Source: JAQAZP01 sp965531145
Lineage (GTDB): Bacteria; Acidobacteriota; JAQAZP01
DNA length: 38,184 nt
Direction: 5' to 3'
Assembly: GCA_965531145.1 (NCBI GenBank)
Contig: CBESOE010000028.1
Location: 1 to 38,184 of the forward strand
Below are positions 22,060-30,285 of this stretch, piece by piece. The translations under genes and the position numbers were made by a program. The first letter of the stretch is position 1. Each line of letters begins with the position of its first letter. Under the pieces are notes generated by a model. That model did not search any database and had not been told where the DNA came from. It worked only from the letters and a program-made list of their open reading frames with translations.

Positions 22060-22308
22060 TCAGACAATCGCCATTTGACTGACCGGCGTAATCGTGCTTG
22101 TGCAACGTTTAAACCCGGGCAACAGAAAGCCCTCGACCGCCTTGATGTCCTCCGCCTCCAGAACGTAATAGATAACGTGCTCAGGAAACGCTCCATACGT
22201 GGCCAGAAGCTTCACACCTTCGGTTTTTGGATCAAAAAGAGTCTCTGATCCTCCCTCATCTTTGGGACACAGTTCTGGTGTGTGGGTTTGCGTGATGTGG
22301 AACAGCAT
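22060..22308 (-). CDS. Small cassette-borne protein of unknown function
   Basis: An 82-residue protein beginning MLFHITQTHTPELCPKDEGG and ending with a YYVLEAEDIKAVEGFLLPG segment and ITPVSQM. The pattern of alternating strands and helices suggests a small alpha/beta (ferredoxin-like or dimeric alpha/beta barrel) domain. Similar short proteins occur in diverse bacteria, but I cannot assign a function. The frame opens at 22392; the ATG at 22308, preceded by GAGGACGAAGG, starts at the conserved region and is preferred over those at 22323 and 22392. It would be the first cassette of the array. Confidence 0.6.
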   Translation of the reverse strand: MLFHITQTHTPELCPKDEGGSETLFDPKTEGVKLLATYGAFPEHVIYYVLEAEDIKAVEGFLLPGFKRCTSTITPVSQMAIV

Positions 22309-22602
22309 TGCCTTCGTCCTCATTCTATTTGAATTGTTTCCATTTTCTGCTTCAACCCCTTCGGTCTCGAGACGAGATCCCAAGTACACCACTCGGTTAC
22401 GGTTCCAGGATCTGAATCCTCCTCGATCGGTGGTGGCATGGGATCAATATTAGAATATTAGATTTGGGCGATAAAGACTAGTATTTACGCAAAGTGAAAT
22501 GGTGACGGCGGGGAATATCCGAAAATACAGCATGTGCGCATCGAGACGGAATCGATGAACTATCTGGAACTGGAGGGAGGCAGTGGGTATCCCGAAAAGT
22601 TT
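22309..22602. other. Intergenic region between cassette island and FeS operon
   Basis: No gene is supported here. It is AT-rich near 22446-22462, where AATATT-AG-AATATT forms a small inverted repeat and ATATTAGA occurs twice in tandem. No clear attI, attC or integrase is seen at this edge of the island. Confidence 0.5.
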
Positions 22603-23004
22603 TTACTCTTTCGCGCCTTCGCCAAAGAAGTTGACCGTGGAATAGCCGTCCACGTCCTTGCCGAAGGACTCGGTGCGTTTGGGCATCACCAGGAAGGTGG
22701 CCTGCTCTCCCATAACCTTGGAGAAGATCACCCTCCCCTCCTCCTCGCCCTGCCGGATCAGCAGTTCGGCGAACTGCTCGCTGCGCGGCGAGGTGAGGTC
22801 AAAACTGCAGATGGGGCAGCTGAACTCGATCTCCTCACCCGCGTGGGCGGGAAAATCGTCGGAGTGGATGACCTCGTAGTCACCCAGGCTGGGGCTGAAG
22901 AGAAAAAGCCCCTTGAGGCTGGAAAGGTTGGCCTTAAGTATGATTTTGGTGCCCGGGTTCAGCTCGGCGCTGCACGTGGGGCAGAGAAAGCGTTTCTTCA
23001 GCAT
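22603..23004 (-). CDS. Zinc-ribbon protein of the FeS operon
   Basis: A 133-residue cytoplasmic protein with two CxxC knuckles, FLCPTC near residue 7 and FSCPIC near residue 63, set to bind one zinc, followed by a domain without a recognised family (ELLIRQGEEEGRVIFSKVMGE). The ATG at 23004 has GGGAGGT four bases upstream; a TTG at 23019 is less likely. It is the last gene of the ten-gene oxidoreductase operon and may be an assembly or accessory factor, but that rests on position only. Confidence 0.65.
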   Translation of the reverse strand: MLKKRFLCPTCSAELNPGTKIILKANLSSLKGLFLFSPSLGDYEVIHSDDFPAHAGEEIEFSCPICSFDLTSPRSEQFAELLIRQGEEEGRVIFSKVMGEQATFLVMPKRTESFGKDVDGYSTVNFFGEGAKE

Positions 23005-23052
23005 GGGACCTCCCGACAAACCTCCGGCTACTTCTCCGGCTATTTGCTCCGG

Positions 23053-23481
23053 CTACTTATATTCCAGCGCCTTGCTGGGACAGAACATGGCGCACGCCGG
23101 CTGGCCCCCGCAGACATCGCACTTGATCACCACTGATGCGGGTTCGTCAAAAAGCATGTTGCCGAAGGGACAGGCCGCCACACAGGACATGCAGCGGACA
23201 CAGCGTTCCTCGTCCACATCGATGGCCCCGGTCACCTCGTTGCGCACCAGGGCTTCCACCGGGCAGGCCCGCACACAGGCCGCCACCTCGCACTGCAGGC
23301 AGAGCATGGGAATGAATGTCTCGTTCCCCGTGTCATGGACCTTGACCCGGGACCGGCGCAGGCCGCCCCCCCCGGTGGAGTGGACGAAGGTGCAGGACAG
23401 CTCGCAGGTCCGGCAGCCGATGCACTTGCCCGGGGTCACGTAGAGTCGTTTCAACTGCACAGCCAGTTCCTTGTCTACCAT
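23053..23481 (-). CDS. Ferredoxin-like protein with four [4Fe-4S] motifs
   Basis: A 142-residue electron-transfer protein of the HycB/DmsB type. Sixteen Cys fall into four groups: CIGCRTCELSC, CLQCEVAACVRAC, CVRCMSCVAAC and CDVCGGQPACAMFC, enough for four [4Fe-4S] clusters. No Tat signal is present, so it is cytoplasmic. The start overlaps the previous gene by seven bases. In this operon it probably passes electrons between the 2-oxoacid oxidoreductase and the NADH module or an outside partner. Confidence 0.85.
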   Translation of the reverse strand: MVDKELAVQLKRLYVTPGKCIGCRTCELSCTFVHSTGGGGLRRSRVKVHDTGNETFIPMLCLQCEVAACVRACPVEALVRNEVTGAIDVDEERCVRCMSCVAACPFGNMLFDEPASVVIKCDVCGGQPACAMFCPSKALEYK

Positions 23482-24239
23482 TGCACCATCCTGGAAAAGG
23501 TTCGAGCCGTGTCCTTGCTCCGGCAGGTGTCACACTTCTCGAAGTCATCGATGGTCATTCCCTCGCGTTCGCAGATATATTCCGCCTGGGCGCGGGTGAT
23601 GTATGAAGTACCGCACTCGGTGCAGCGCAGCATTTCGAAATCCTGGCCCCAGATCCGCCGCTGCACCCCGTTCTCCCGGAAGGTGATGGCATCGGTGGGA
23701 CAGATCCTGGCGCAGACCGCACAGCCCACGCAGCTCTCGGACGGCTCGTTCATCGGCGTGCCGATGGTCTTCTTCACGCCGCGACCCACGGTGGAGATGG
23801 CATGGTGGCCCATCTGGGCGCAGATCCGGGTGCAGAGCCCGCAGAGCATGCAGTTGTAGGGATCGGCGTCCACGGTCAAGGTTGTTTCCTGGAGCCCGTA
23901 CTCCGCCGCCAGGTCCCTGATCACCGGGGAGGTGGGACAGCGGGCCAGCAGCAGGTCGAGGACATTGCGCCGGCACTCCCGCACGTCCTCGGAAGCGGTG
24001 TTCACCTCCAGGCCCGGCTCGATGGGATAGAGACAGGCAGTGACCAGCCCCTTCCACCCTTTCCAGTCACGGTGGGTGATCTCCACCATGCAGAGCCGGC
24101 AGGCTCCCGAGTCCTCCACCGCCTCGTGGTGGCAGAGGGTGGGAATCCGGATGCCGGACCGGCCGGCGACCTTGAGGATGGTCTCCCCCTCGCTGCCGCT
24201 CACCGTCGTGCCGTTGATCGATAAACTGATGAGGCCCAT
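23475..24239 (-). CDS. NuoG-N/HoxU-like iron-sulfur subunit
   Basis: A 254-residue cytoplasmic FeS protein similar to the N-terminal part of NuoG, HoxU or the HydA/HndD N-terminus. A [2Fe-2S] domain has C36, C47, C50 and C69. Two [4Fe-4S] sites follow (C130, C133, C136, C140 and C170, C173, C176, C180). The usual His-Cys3 [4Fe-4S] site between them is missing: only C89 and C101 remain. A C-terminal tail with C206-C209 and C236-C239 may bind zinc or another cluster. The ATG at 24239 is preferred over that at 24248, because AAGGA lies eight bases before it. There is no hydrogenase or formate dehydrogenase domain. Confidence 0.82.
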   Translation of the reverse strand: MGLISLSINGTTVSGSEGETILKVAGRSGIRIPTLCHHEAVEDSGACRLCMVEITHRDWKGWKGLVTACLYPIEPGLEVNTASEDVRECRRNVLDLLLARCPTSPVIRDLAAEYGLQETTLTVDADPYNCMLCGLCTRICAQMGHHAISTVGRGVKKTIGTPMNEPSESCVGCAVCARICPTDAITFRENGVQRRIWGQDFEMLRCTECGTSYITRAQAEYICEREGMTIDDFEKCDTCRSKDTARTFSRMVQW

Positions 24240-24273
24240 GACAGTCATCCTTCAGTAGCCCGGTGGATCCGGG

Positions 24274-26124
24274 TCAATGTACCTCGATGGCTTCATCCGG
24301 ACACACGGCAATGCAGGCGCCGCAGCGCGTGCACTTGTCATCGTGGATCTCGTGCCGGGATTTCTTCTTGCCGCTGATGGCATCGAAAGCGCAGACCTTG
24401 GCGCAGGCCGTGCAGCCGGTGCAGGCGTCGTTGATCGAGTAGGTGATCAGGCTCTTGCAGACGCCGCCGGGACAGCGGTGGTCTTCGATGTGCGCCTGGT
24501 ACTCGTCCCTGAAGTATTTCAGCGTGCTGTTCACCGGGTTGGCCGCCGAGGAGCCGAGGGCGCAGAGCGAACCGTTGGTCAGTACCGAAGAGAGCCGTTC
24601 GATGCTCAGCAGGTCGTCGGGCTGGCCCGCACCGCTGCAGATGCGCTCGAGAATGATCAGCAGCTGCTTCAGCCCTTCCCGGCAGGGAACGCATTTTCCG
24701 CAGGATTCCTCAACGAGGAAGTTGACGAAGTAGCGGGCCACGTCCACCATGCAGGTGCGGTCGTCCATGACGATCATGCCGCCGGAGCCCATCATCGAAC
24801 CGGCAGCGGTGAGGGTGTCGAAGTCCACGGCCAGGTCGAGGGAAGATTCGGGCAGACAGCCGCCGGAGGGACCGCCGGTCTGCACCGCCTTGAACGGCCG
24901 GTCGCCAATGATCCCGCCCCCCACACCGAAAATGATGTCGCGCAGGGTGATGCCCATGGCCACTTCCACCAGCCCGGTGTTCTTCACCTTGCCCACCAGG
25001 GAGAAGGCCTTGGTGCCGCTGCTGCCCTTGGTCCCTACCGCGGCAAAGGCTTTGGCCCCCTCGTCGAGGATGTAGGGCACGCAGGCGAAGGTCTCCACGT
25101 TGTTCAGCACGGTGGGCTTGTCATGGAGCCCCTTGACCACCGAGTGGACATACTTGGCCCGCGGCTCGCCAACCTCACCGGCCACCGATTTCATCAGTGC
25201 CGATGATTCGCCGCAGACAAAGGCGCCGCCGCCGCGGTTGATCTCCACGGTGAAGTCGAAACCGCTGCCGAGGATGTTCTCGCCCAGCAGCCCGGCTTCC
25301 GCGGCCTGCTCGATGGCAATGCCCAGCCGCTTGCGGGCCAGCGGATATTCCTCGCGGACGTAGATGAAGCCACGGTTGGCGCCCACCGCGTGGGCCCCGA
25401 TGATCATCCCCTCGATTACCGCGTGGGGGTCGCCCTCGCAGATCGAGCGGTCCATGAAGGCCCCGGGGTCGCCTTCATCGGCGTTGCAGATCACGTAGTG
25501 CGGGTGGTCGTCCACCTTGCGGCAGGTGTCCCACTTGCGGCCGGTGGGGAAACCGCCCCCGCCCCGCCCGCGCAGGCCCGACTTCTTGACCACGTCGATG
25601 ACCTTCCCCGGCTTCATGGCCAGGGCCTTGGGCAGCCCCTGGTAACCGCCCACCGCCAGGTAGTCATCCAGCTGTTCCGGGTCGATCCGCCCGATATTGC
25701 GCAGCACCAGGCGGTGCTGTTTGGCGTAAAAGTCGATCAGGTCCCAGGTCTTCACCCGTTCGCCGGTTTCGAGGTTCTTGTAAAGAAGCCGCTCCACCAG
25801 CTCGCCGTCGATCAGCGTGGATTGGACGATCTTCTTCACATGGCTCGGCTTGACCTTCTGGTAGAAGATCTTCTCCGGCATCAGGATCACCAGCGGGCCC
25901 TGCTCACAGAACCCGTGACAGCCGGTCTCCTTGATCACCATCCGCACGCCCACCTTGAGGCCGGCGGCCTTGGTCTCGACCCTGAAGGCTTCGGCCACGT
26001 CGGCGCTGCCGCCGGCCAGGCATCCGGTGCCGGCACAGATCAGGATCTCACGCTTGACCTTGCCGGCCTGGACCTGCAATTTTTTCCGCTGTTTCTCCAG
26101 TGCCAGCGGGCTACTGAACCTCAT
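24274..26124 (-). CDS. HydB/NuoF-like NADH-binding FMN iron-sulfur subunit
   Basis: A 616-residue subunit that should exchange electrons with NAD(H). In order: a thioredoxin-like [2Fe-2S] domain (C30, C35, C69, C73), the NuoF core with the FMN/NADH motif GLRGRGGGGFPTGRKW (183-198) and VICNADEGDPGAFMDR, the SLBB region, the N3-type [4Fe-4S] site ESCGKCVPCREG near 470, and two C-terminal [4Fe-4S] motifs (CTGCTACAKVC, CTRCGACIAVC). The extra domains at both ends are those of HydB, HndC and related flavin-based bifurcating enzymes, not of complex I NuoF. GGTGAGAAG precedes the ATG. It lies next to its NuoE-like partner. Confidence 0.9.
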   Translation of the reverse strand: MRFSSPLALEKQRKKLQVQAGKVKREILICAGTGCLAGGSADVAEAFRVETKAAGLKVGVRMVIKETGCHGFCEQGPLVILMPEKIFYQKVKPSHVKKIVQSTLIDGELVERLLYKNLETGERVKTWDLIDFYAKQHRLVLRNIGRIDPEQLDDYLAVGGYQGLPKALAMKPGKVIDVVKKSGLRGRGGGGFPTGRKWDTCRKVDDHPHYVICNADEGDPGAFMDRSICEGDPHAVIEGMIIGAHAVGANRGFIYVREEYPLARKRLGIAIEQAAEAGLLGENILGSGFDFTVEINRGGGAFVCGESSALMKSVAGEVGEPRAKYVHSVVKGLHDKPTVLNNVETFACVPYILDEGAKAFAAVGTKGSSGTKAFSLVGKVKNTGLVEVAMGITLRDIIFGVGGGIIGDRPFKAVQTGGPSGGCLPESSLDLAVDFDTLTAAGSMMGSGGMIVMDDRTCMVDVARYFVNFLVEESCGKCVPCREGLKQLLIILERICSGAGQPDDLLSIERLSSVLTNGSLCALGSSAANPVNSTLKYFRDEYQAHIEDHRCPGGVCKSLITYSINDACTGCTACAKVCAFDAISGKKKSRHEIHDDKCTRCGACIAVCPDEAIEVH

Positions 26125-26136
26125 CTTCTCACCTGC

Positions 26137-26586
26137 CTACCTCAAGACGCGCTTGATCTTGCTGATCCGCATCTTGCCGTAATATTGCTCATTGACCATC
26201 ACCACCGGCGCCATGGCGCAGGTTCCCACGCAATTGACCGACTCCAGGGTGTATTCTCCGCATTCGGTGGTCTCCCCGGGGTTGACCTTCAGCTGGCGCA
26301 CCAGCTCGTCAAGGATCAAACCGGCGCCGCGAACGTGGCAGGCCGTGCCCAAGCAGACCCGGATCACCTTTTTGCCCTTGGGTTTTAGGCTGAAGGACGA
26401 GTAGAAGGTGGCCACGCTGTACACCTTGCTCAGCGGCAGGGCCAGCGCGTCGGCGGCCTGCTTCAGCGCCTCGGGGGGCAGATAGCTGTACTCCACTTGA
26501 ATGTCCTGCAGCACCGCGATCAGTTCGGCCGGCTCGGCCGGATGGCGGTCCAGGATTCCCTGCAGCGGTTTCAGATCCAGTTCCAT
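26137..26586 (-). CDS. NuoE/HydC-like [2Fe-2S] subunit
   Basis: A 149-residue thioredoxin-like ferredoxin subunit. The four cluster ligands are in CLGTAC (two Cys) and NCVGTC (two Cys), and the N-terminal helical part with YSYLPPEAL and VYSVATFYSSF is typical of NuoE, HndA and HydC. It is the partner of the NADH-binding subunit encoded next. SD GGGGGGAGGAG lies upstream. There is a gap of 18 bases after the oxidoreductase gamma gene. Confidence 0.92.
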   Translation of the reverse strand: MELDLKPLQGILDRHPAEPAELIAVLQDIQVEYSYLPPEALKQAADALALPLSKVYSVATFYSSFSLKPKGKKVIRVCLGTACHVRGAGLILDELVRQLKVNPGETTECGEYTLESVNCVGTCAMAPVVMVNEQYYGKMRISKIKRVLR

Positions 26587-26604
26587 CCTCGGCGCTCCTC
26601 CCCC

Positions 26605-27138
26605 CTACCGCTTGCAGCCCAGGCGGTGCCCGGCCATCATGGCCTTGACGTTGATCTCGGCCACCTTGCCGGAGAATTTTTTCTCCACGAAGGCCTTGAG
26701 ATTCTTGATCTGCACGATTGCGGTCCGTCCCACAAAGGCTCCCAGCATCACCATGTTGGTGGCGCGGGGCGAACCGCACTCGATGGCGATGTCATTGGCC
26801 GGCACCAGCAGCTCGTCCACGTCGTCCCGCTCCGAGGTGACCTCGATCAGCGACGCGTTGACGATGATCGTCCCGCCGCTCTTGACCCGCGGGGCGAACT
26901 TGTCCATGGAAGGACGGTTGAGCACCACCAGCGCCTTTGGCGTGGAGATGATCGGCGAGCCGATGGGCTCGTCGGAAACCACCACCGTGCAGTAGGCCGT
27001 CCCGCCCCGCATCTCCGGTCCGTAGGAGGGCAGCCAGACCACCTGCTGCCCCTCCTGCATGGCGGTCTTGGCCAGGAACTGGCCGATGGACATGATGCCC
27101 TGGCCGCCGAATCCGGCAAAGAAGGTTTCCAGCTGCAT
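26605..27138 (-). CDS. 2-oxoacid:ferredoxin oxidoreductase, gamma subunit
   Basis: The 177-residue gamma (domain III) subunit of a pyruvate/ketoisovalerate/2-oxoglutarate ferredoxin oxidoreductase. Recognised from FAGFGGQGIMSIGQFLA at the N-terminus, the WLPSYGPEMRGGTAYCTVVVSDEPIGSP motif region, and NMVMLGAFVG. It completes the alpha, beta, gamma, delta set. Which 2-oxoacid is used cannot be told from this subunit. Confidence 0.9.
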   Translation of the reverse strand: MQLETFFAGFGGQGIMSIGQFLAKTAMQEGQQVVWLPSYGPEMRGGTAYCTVVVSDEPIGSPIISTPKALVVLNRPSMDKFAPRVKSGGTIIVNASLIEVTSERDDVDELLVPANDIAIECGSPRATNMVMLGAFVGRTAIVQIKNLKAFVEKKFSGKVAEINVKAMMAGHRLGCKR

Positions 27139-27140
27139 GG

Positions 27141-27908
<768 letters not shown>

Positions 27909-27912
27909 GGTC

Positions 27913-29043
27913 TCAACCCTTTCGCTTCCTGGCGGTCTTTTGTGCGACGGCTTTCTTTCGCGCCGGTTTCTTCTTCGCCGGTGGTTTGTCTCCGCCCACC
28001 AGGCGTTTCACTTCCGCCACCACCTCTTCCGGCGAGGGGACGATCCCGCCGCAGCGGCCGAAGAAACTCACCGGCTTGTCCCGGCCCACCACCCGTTCCA
28101 CGTCCTCCACCATCTGCCCCATGCTCATCTCCACGCTGAGCAGCCGGCCCACCGGCTCGGCGGCCTTGCGCAGCTGCTCCTCGGGGAAGGGGAAGAGGGA
28201 GATGGGACGGAAGAGGCCCACCGAGATCCGCTGCCGCTTCAGCTCGGCGATGGCGGTCTTGCAGATGCGGGCCATGGTGCCGTAGGCCACCAGCATCACC
28301 TTGTTGTGGCGCGAGCAGTTGTATTTTTCGAAGAGCACCTCGTGCTTCTTCATCTCTTCGTACTTGGCGTAGAGAATATGGTTGTTCTTCTCCAGCATCA
28401 CCGGGTCGAGATGGAGCGAGTGGATCTGGTTCCGCGTCCGGCCCTTGGCACCGGTGGTGGCCCAGGTTTTCGGGGGCAGGTCGCCCTCGTCCGGTGGATT
28501 GAACTCCACCGGTTCCATCATCTGGCCGATCATGCCGTCGCCCATCACCATCACCGGGTTGCGGTACTTGTCGGCGAGGTAGAAGGCCTTCATGGTCAGG
28601 TCCACCGCTTCCTGCACGCTGGCCGGGGCCAGCACCAGCACGCGGTAATCGCCGTGGCCGCCGCCCTTGGTGGCCTGGAAGTAGTCGGACTGGGCGGGCA
28701 GGATGCCGCCCAGGCCCGGGCCGCCGCGAACGATGTTGACGATCACCACCGGCAGCTGGGCGCCGGCGATGTAGGAGATCGCCTCCTGCATCAGGCTGAT
28801 CCCGGGGCTGGAGGAGGAGGTGAAGACCCGCACGCCGGCTCCGGCGGCGCCGAAGAGCATGTTGCTCACCGCCAGCTCGCTTTCCCCCTGGAGAAAGACG
28901 CCGCCAACCTCGGGCATCCGCTTGGCCAGGTATTCGGCCAGCTCGGTCTGGGGAGTGATGGGATAGCAGAAATAGTTCGTGGCCCCGGCCCGGATGGCCG
29001 CCTCCCCGATGGCCTCGTTTCCCTTCATCAGCGTTTTTGCCAT
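27913..29043 (-). CDS. 2-oxoacid:ferredoxin oxidoreductase, alpha subunit with Lys/Ala tail
   Basis: The 376-residue alpha subunit (domains I and II) that binds the 2-oxoacid. Typical signatures are MKGNEAIGEAAIRAGATNYF, YPITPQTELAEYLAKR, the SSSSPGISLMQEAISYIAGA motif and RGGPGLGGILPAQSDY. It ends in an unusual tail of about 22 residues, nearly all Lys, Arg, Ala and Pro (PPAKKKPARKKAVAQK...), not part of the family. Such tails bind nucleic acid or acidic partners in other proteins; here the role is unknown. Five bases separate it from the beta gene. Confidence 0.9.
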   Translation of the reverse strand: MAKTLMKGNEAIGEAAIRAGATNYFCYPITPQTELAEYLAKRMPEVGGVFLQGESELAVSNMLFGAAGAGVRVFTSSSSPGISLMQEAISYIAGAQLPVVIVNIVRGGPGLGGILPAQSDYFQATKGGGHGDYRVLVLAPASVQEAVDLTMKAFYLADKYRNPVMVMGDGMIGQMMEPVEFNPPDEGDLPPKTWATTGAKGRTRNQIHSLHLDPVMLEKNNHILYAKYEEMKKHEVLFEKYNCSRHNKVMLVAYGTMARICKTAIAELKRQRISVGLFRPISLFPFPEEQLRKAAEPVGRLLSVEMSMGQMVEDVERVVGRDKPVSFFGRCGGIVPSPEEVVAEVKRLVGGDKPPAKKKPARKKAVAQKTARKRKG

Positions 29044-29074
29044 GACGATCGATCCTCGCTCGGGTCAAGATCCC

Positions 29075-29308
29075 CTAGTAATCAACCAGAATGTACTGCA
29101 CGGCGTTGATGTCCACCTCGATGGCCACATCGGGACAGACGATGGCGCAGAGCCGGCAGCCGATGCAGCGTGACGGCTGATTCACCATGGCGTAGAAATA
29201 TCCCTTGACGTTGAGTTCCTTGGACATGGTGATGATCTGCTGGGGACAGGCGGCGTTGCAGAGTTCGCAGCCCTTGCAGCGATCCTTGTCCACTCGAATC
29301 TGGGGCAT
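29075..29308 (-). CDS. 2-oxoacid:ferredoxin oxidoreductase, delta (ferredoxin) subunit
   Basis: A 77-residue two-[4Fe-4S] ferredoxin: CKGCELCNAAC followed by CIGCRLCAIVC, each with the fourth Cys-Pro (ACP, VCP). It takes electrons from the TPP subunit. The ATG at 29308 is chosen because AGGA lies eight bases upstream; the frame extends to 29344 without similarity. Confidence 0.92.
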   Translation of the reverse strand: MPQIRVDKDRCKGCELCNAACPQQIITMSKELNVKGYFYAMVNQPSRCIGCRLCAIVCPDVAIEVDINAVQYILVDY

Positions 29309-29340
29309 GATGATTCCTCGGTCCGATTCCGACGCCGCCG

Positions 29341-30051
29341 TCACACCGGCAGGCTGGTCAGATCAGTTTTGATCGGCCCGCCCCACGGCGGCAGCATCAC
29401 TCGCCTGAGGGGGAGCAAGGGACAATCGAAGCGGCCGGCATCCACGGTTCCGGCCATCCTGGTTTCCACGGTCACCAGGCGCACCGGGATACCGGTGCGG
29501 CGGCTCACCTCGCATGTCATTTCATATCCCTGGTAGATCTGTTCCGGAGTGGTCTCGTCCATCAGGTGCGTGTTGGAGACCAGCCCGCCCACCGAGAGCC
29601 GCGATGCGGCTTCGATTTCACCGAGAATCTTGAGGCACCCGTCAGCGGTGCTGGTGAAGGGCCGGTTGGCGTTCACCACGAAGAGCAGCAGTGTCTGCTC
29701 CGCATCGAGCACATCGGCCAACGAACCGAGCACCCGGGCCCCCACGTCATCGCCGCCCACGTCCCCCACCACCGCGGTCCGGTCGTCACCAAAGGACCCG
29801 CGTATTTCGGGAAGGATGATCGGCAGGTCGGCGAAGAACTGGGCCCCCTTCGGCGCCACCACCGTGGCCCCCCTCTTTTCCAGATCGTCGCAGGCTTCGC
29901 GGCAGCGGAAATAGAGGTTCACCACGTCGAGATCGAGAATTTTCACCGAATAGCCCAGATCGAGGAGATGGTGGCTGTAACTTACTGCGGTTTCAGTCTT
30001 TCCGCTGCCATACGTGCCCGTGAAGAGTGTGATCCGTTTCTCCGTGGTCAT
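29341..30051 (-). CDS. P-loop NTPase (MinD/CobB-like) opening the oxidoreductase operon
   Basis: A 236-residue SIMIBI-type NTPase. Walker A is GTYGSGKTE (residues 12-20), a switch/Walker B-like segment is AVVGDVGGDDVGAR, and a FVVNANRPF stretch follows. It resembles uncharacterised nucleotide-binding proteins encoded beside oxidoreductase genes. It may help assemble FeS clusters or mature the complex, as MinD/Mrp-family ATPases can, but no Cys-x-x-Cys as in Mrp/Nbp35 is present. It is the first gene of the operon and overlaps the open frame of the ferredoxin gene by a few bases. Confidence 0.75.
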   Translation of the reverse strand: MTTEKRITLFTGTYGSGKTETAVSYSHHLLDLGYSVKILDLDVVNLYFRCREACDDLEKRGATVVAPKGAQFFADLPIILPEIRGSFGDDRTAVVGDVGGDDVGARVLGSLADVLDAEQTLLLFVVNANRPFTSTADGCLKILGEIEAASRLSVGGLVSNTHLMDETTPEQIYQGYEMTCEVSRRTGIPVRLVTVETRMAGTVDAGRFDCPLLPLRRVMLPPWGGPIKTDLTSLPV

Positions 30052-30104
30052 GGCGGCGGCTTTCCGTTTAGAGACCGTTTCAGTTCAGCTTCCGGAACGT
30101 GGCT

Positions 30105-30133
30105 ACTGTATCAGATCAACCGGTGGACTTCAA
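30105..30133 (-). promoter_or_regulatory. Possible promoter of the oxidoreductase operon
   Basis: On the minus strand TTGAAG (30133-30128), a 17 bp spacer, and TACAGT (30110-30105). Both boxes match at four of six positions. The rest of the 234-base gap shows no other feature I can support. Confidence 0.4.
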
Positions 30134-30285
30134 GAAAGTCCGCCCCGATAAGCACGGCTGTGGGCGGGACGCTGAGAACAGCCCTATCCTTTCCCTGACA
30201 ACCAGTTACCGTTCACGAAATGGTGGGATCCGACACCCCACGGGGACGGTGTGGAGGGGTTCGGGGCGGTGCCGCGGAACCTGTT

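Noticed and set aside
30220..30285. Possible hairpin downstream of the inactive M16 gene (CCCC/GGGG, ACACC/GGTGT)
   Set aside because: No U-run and several competing pairings.
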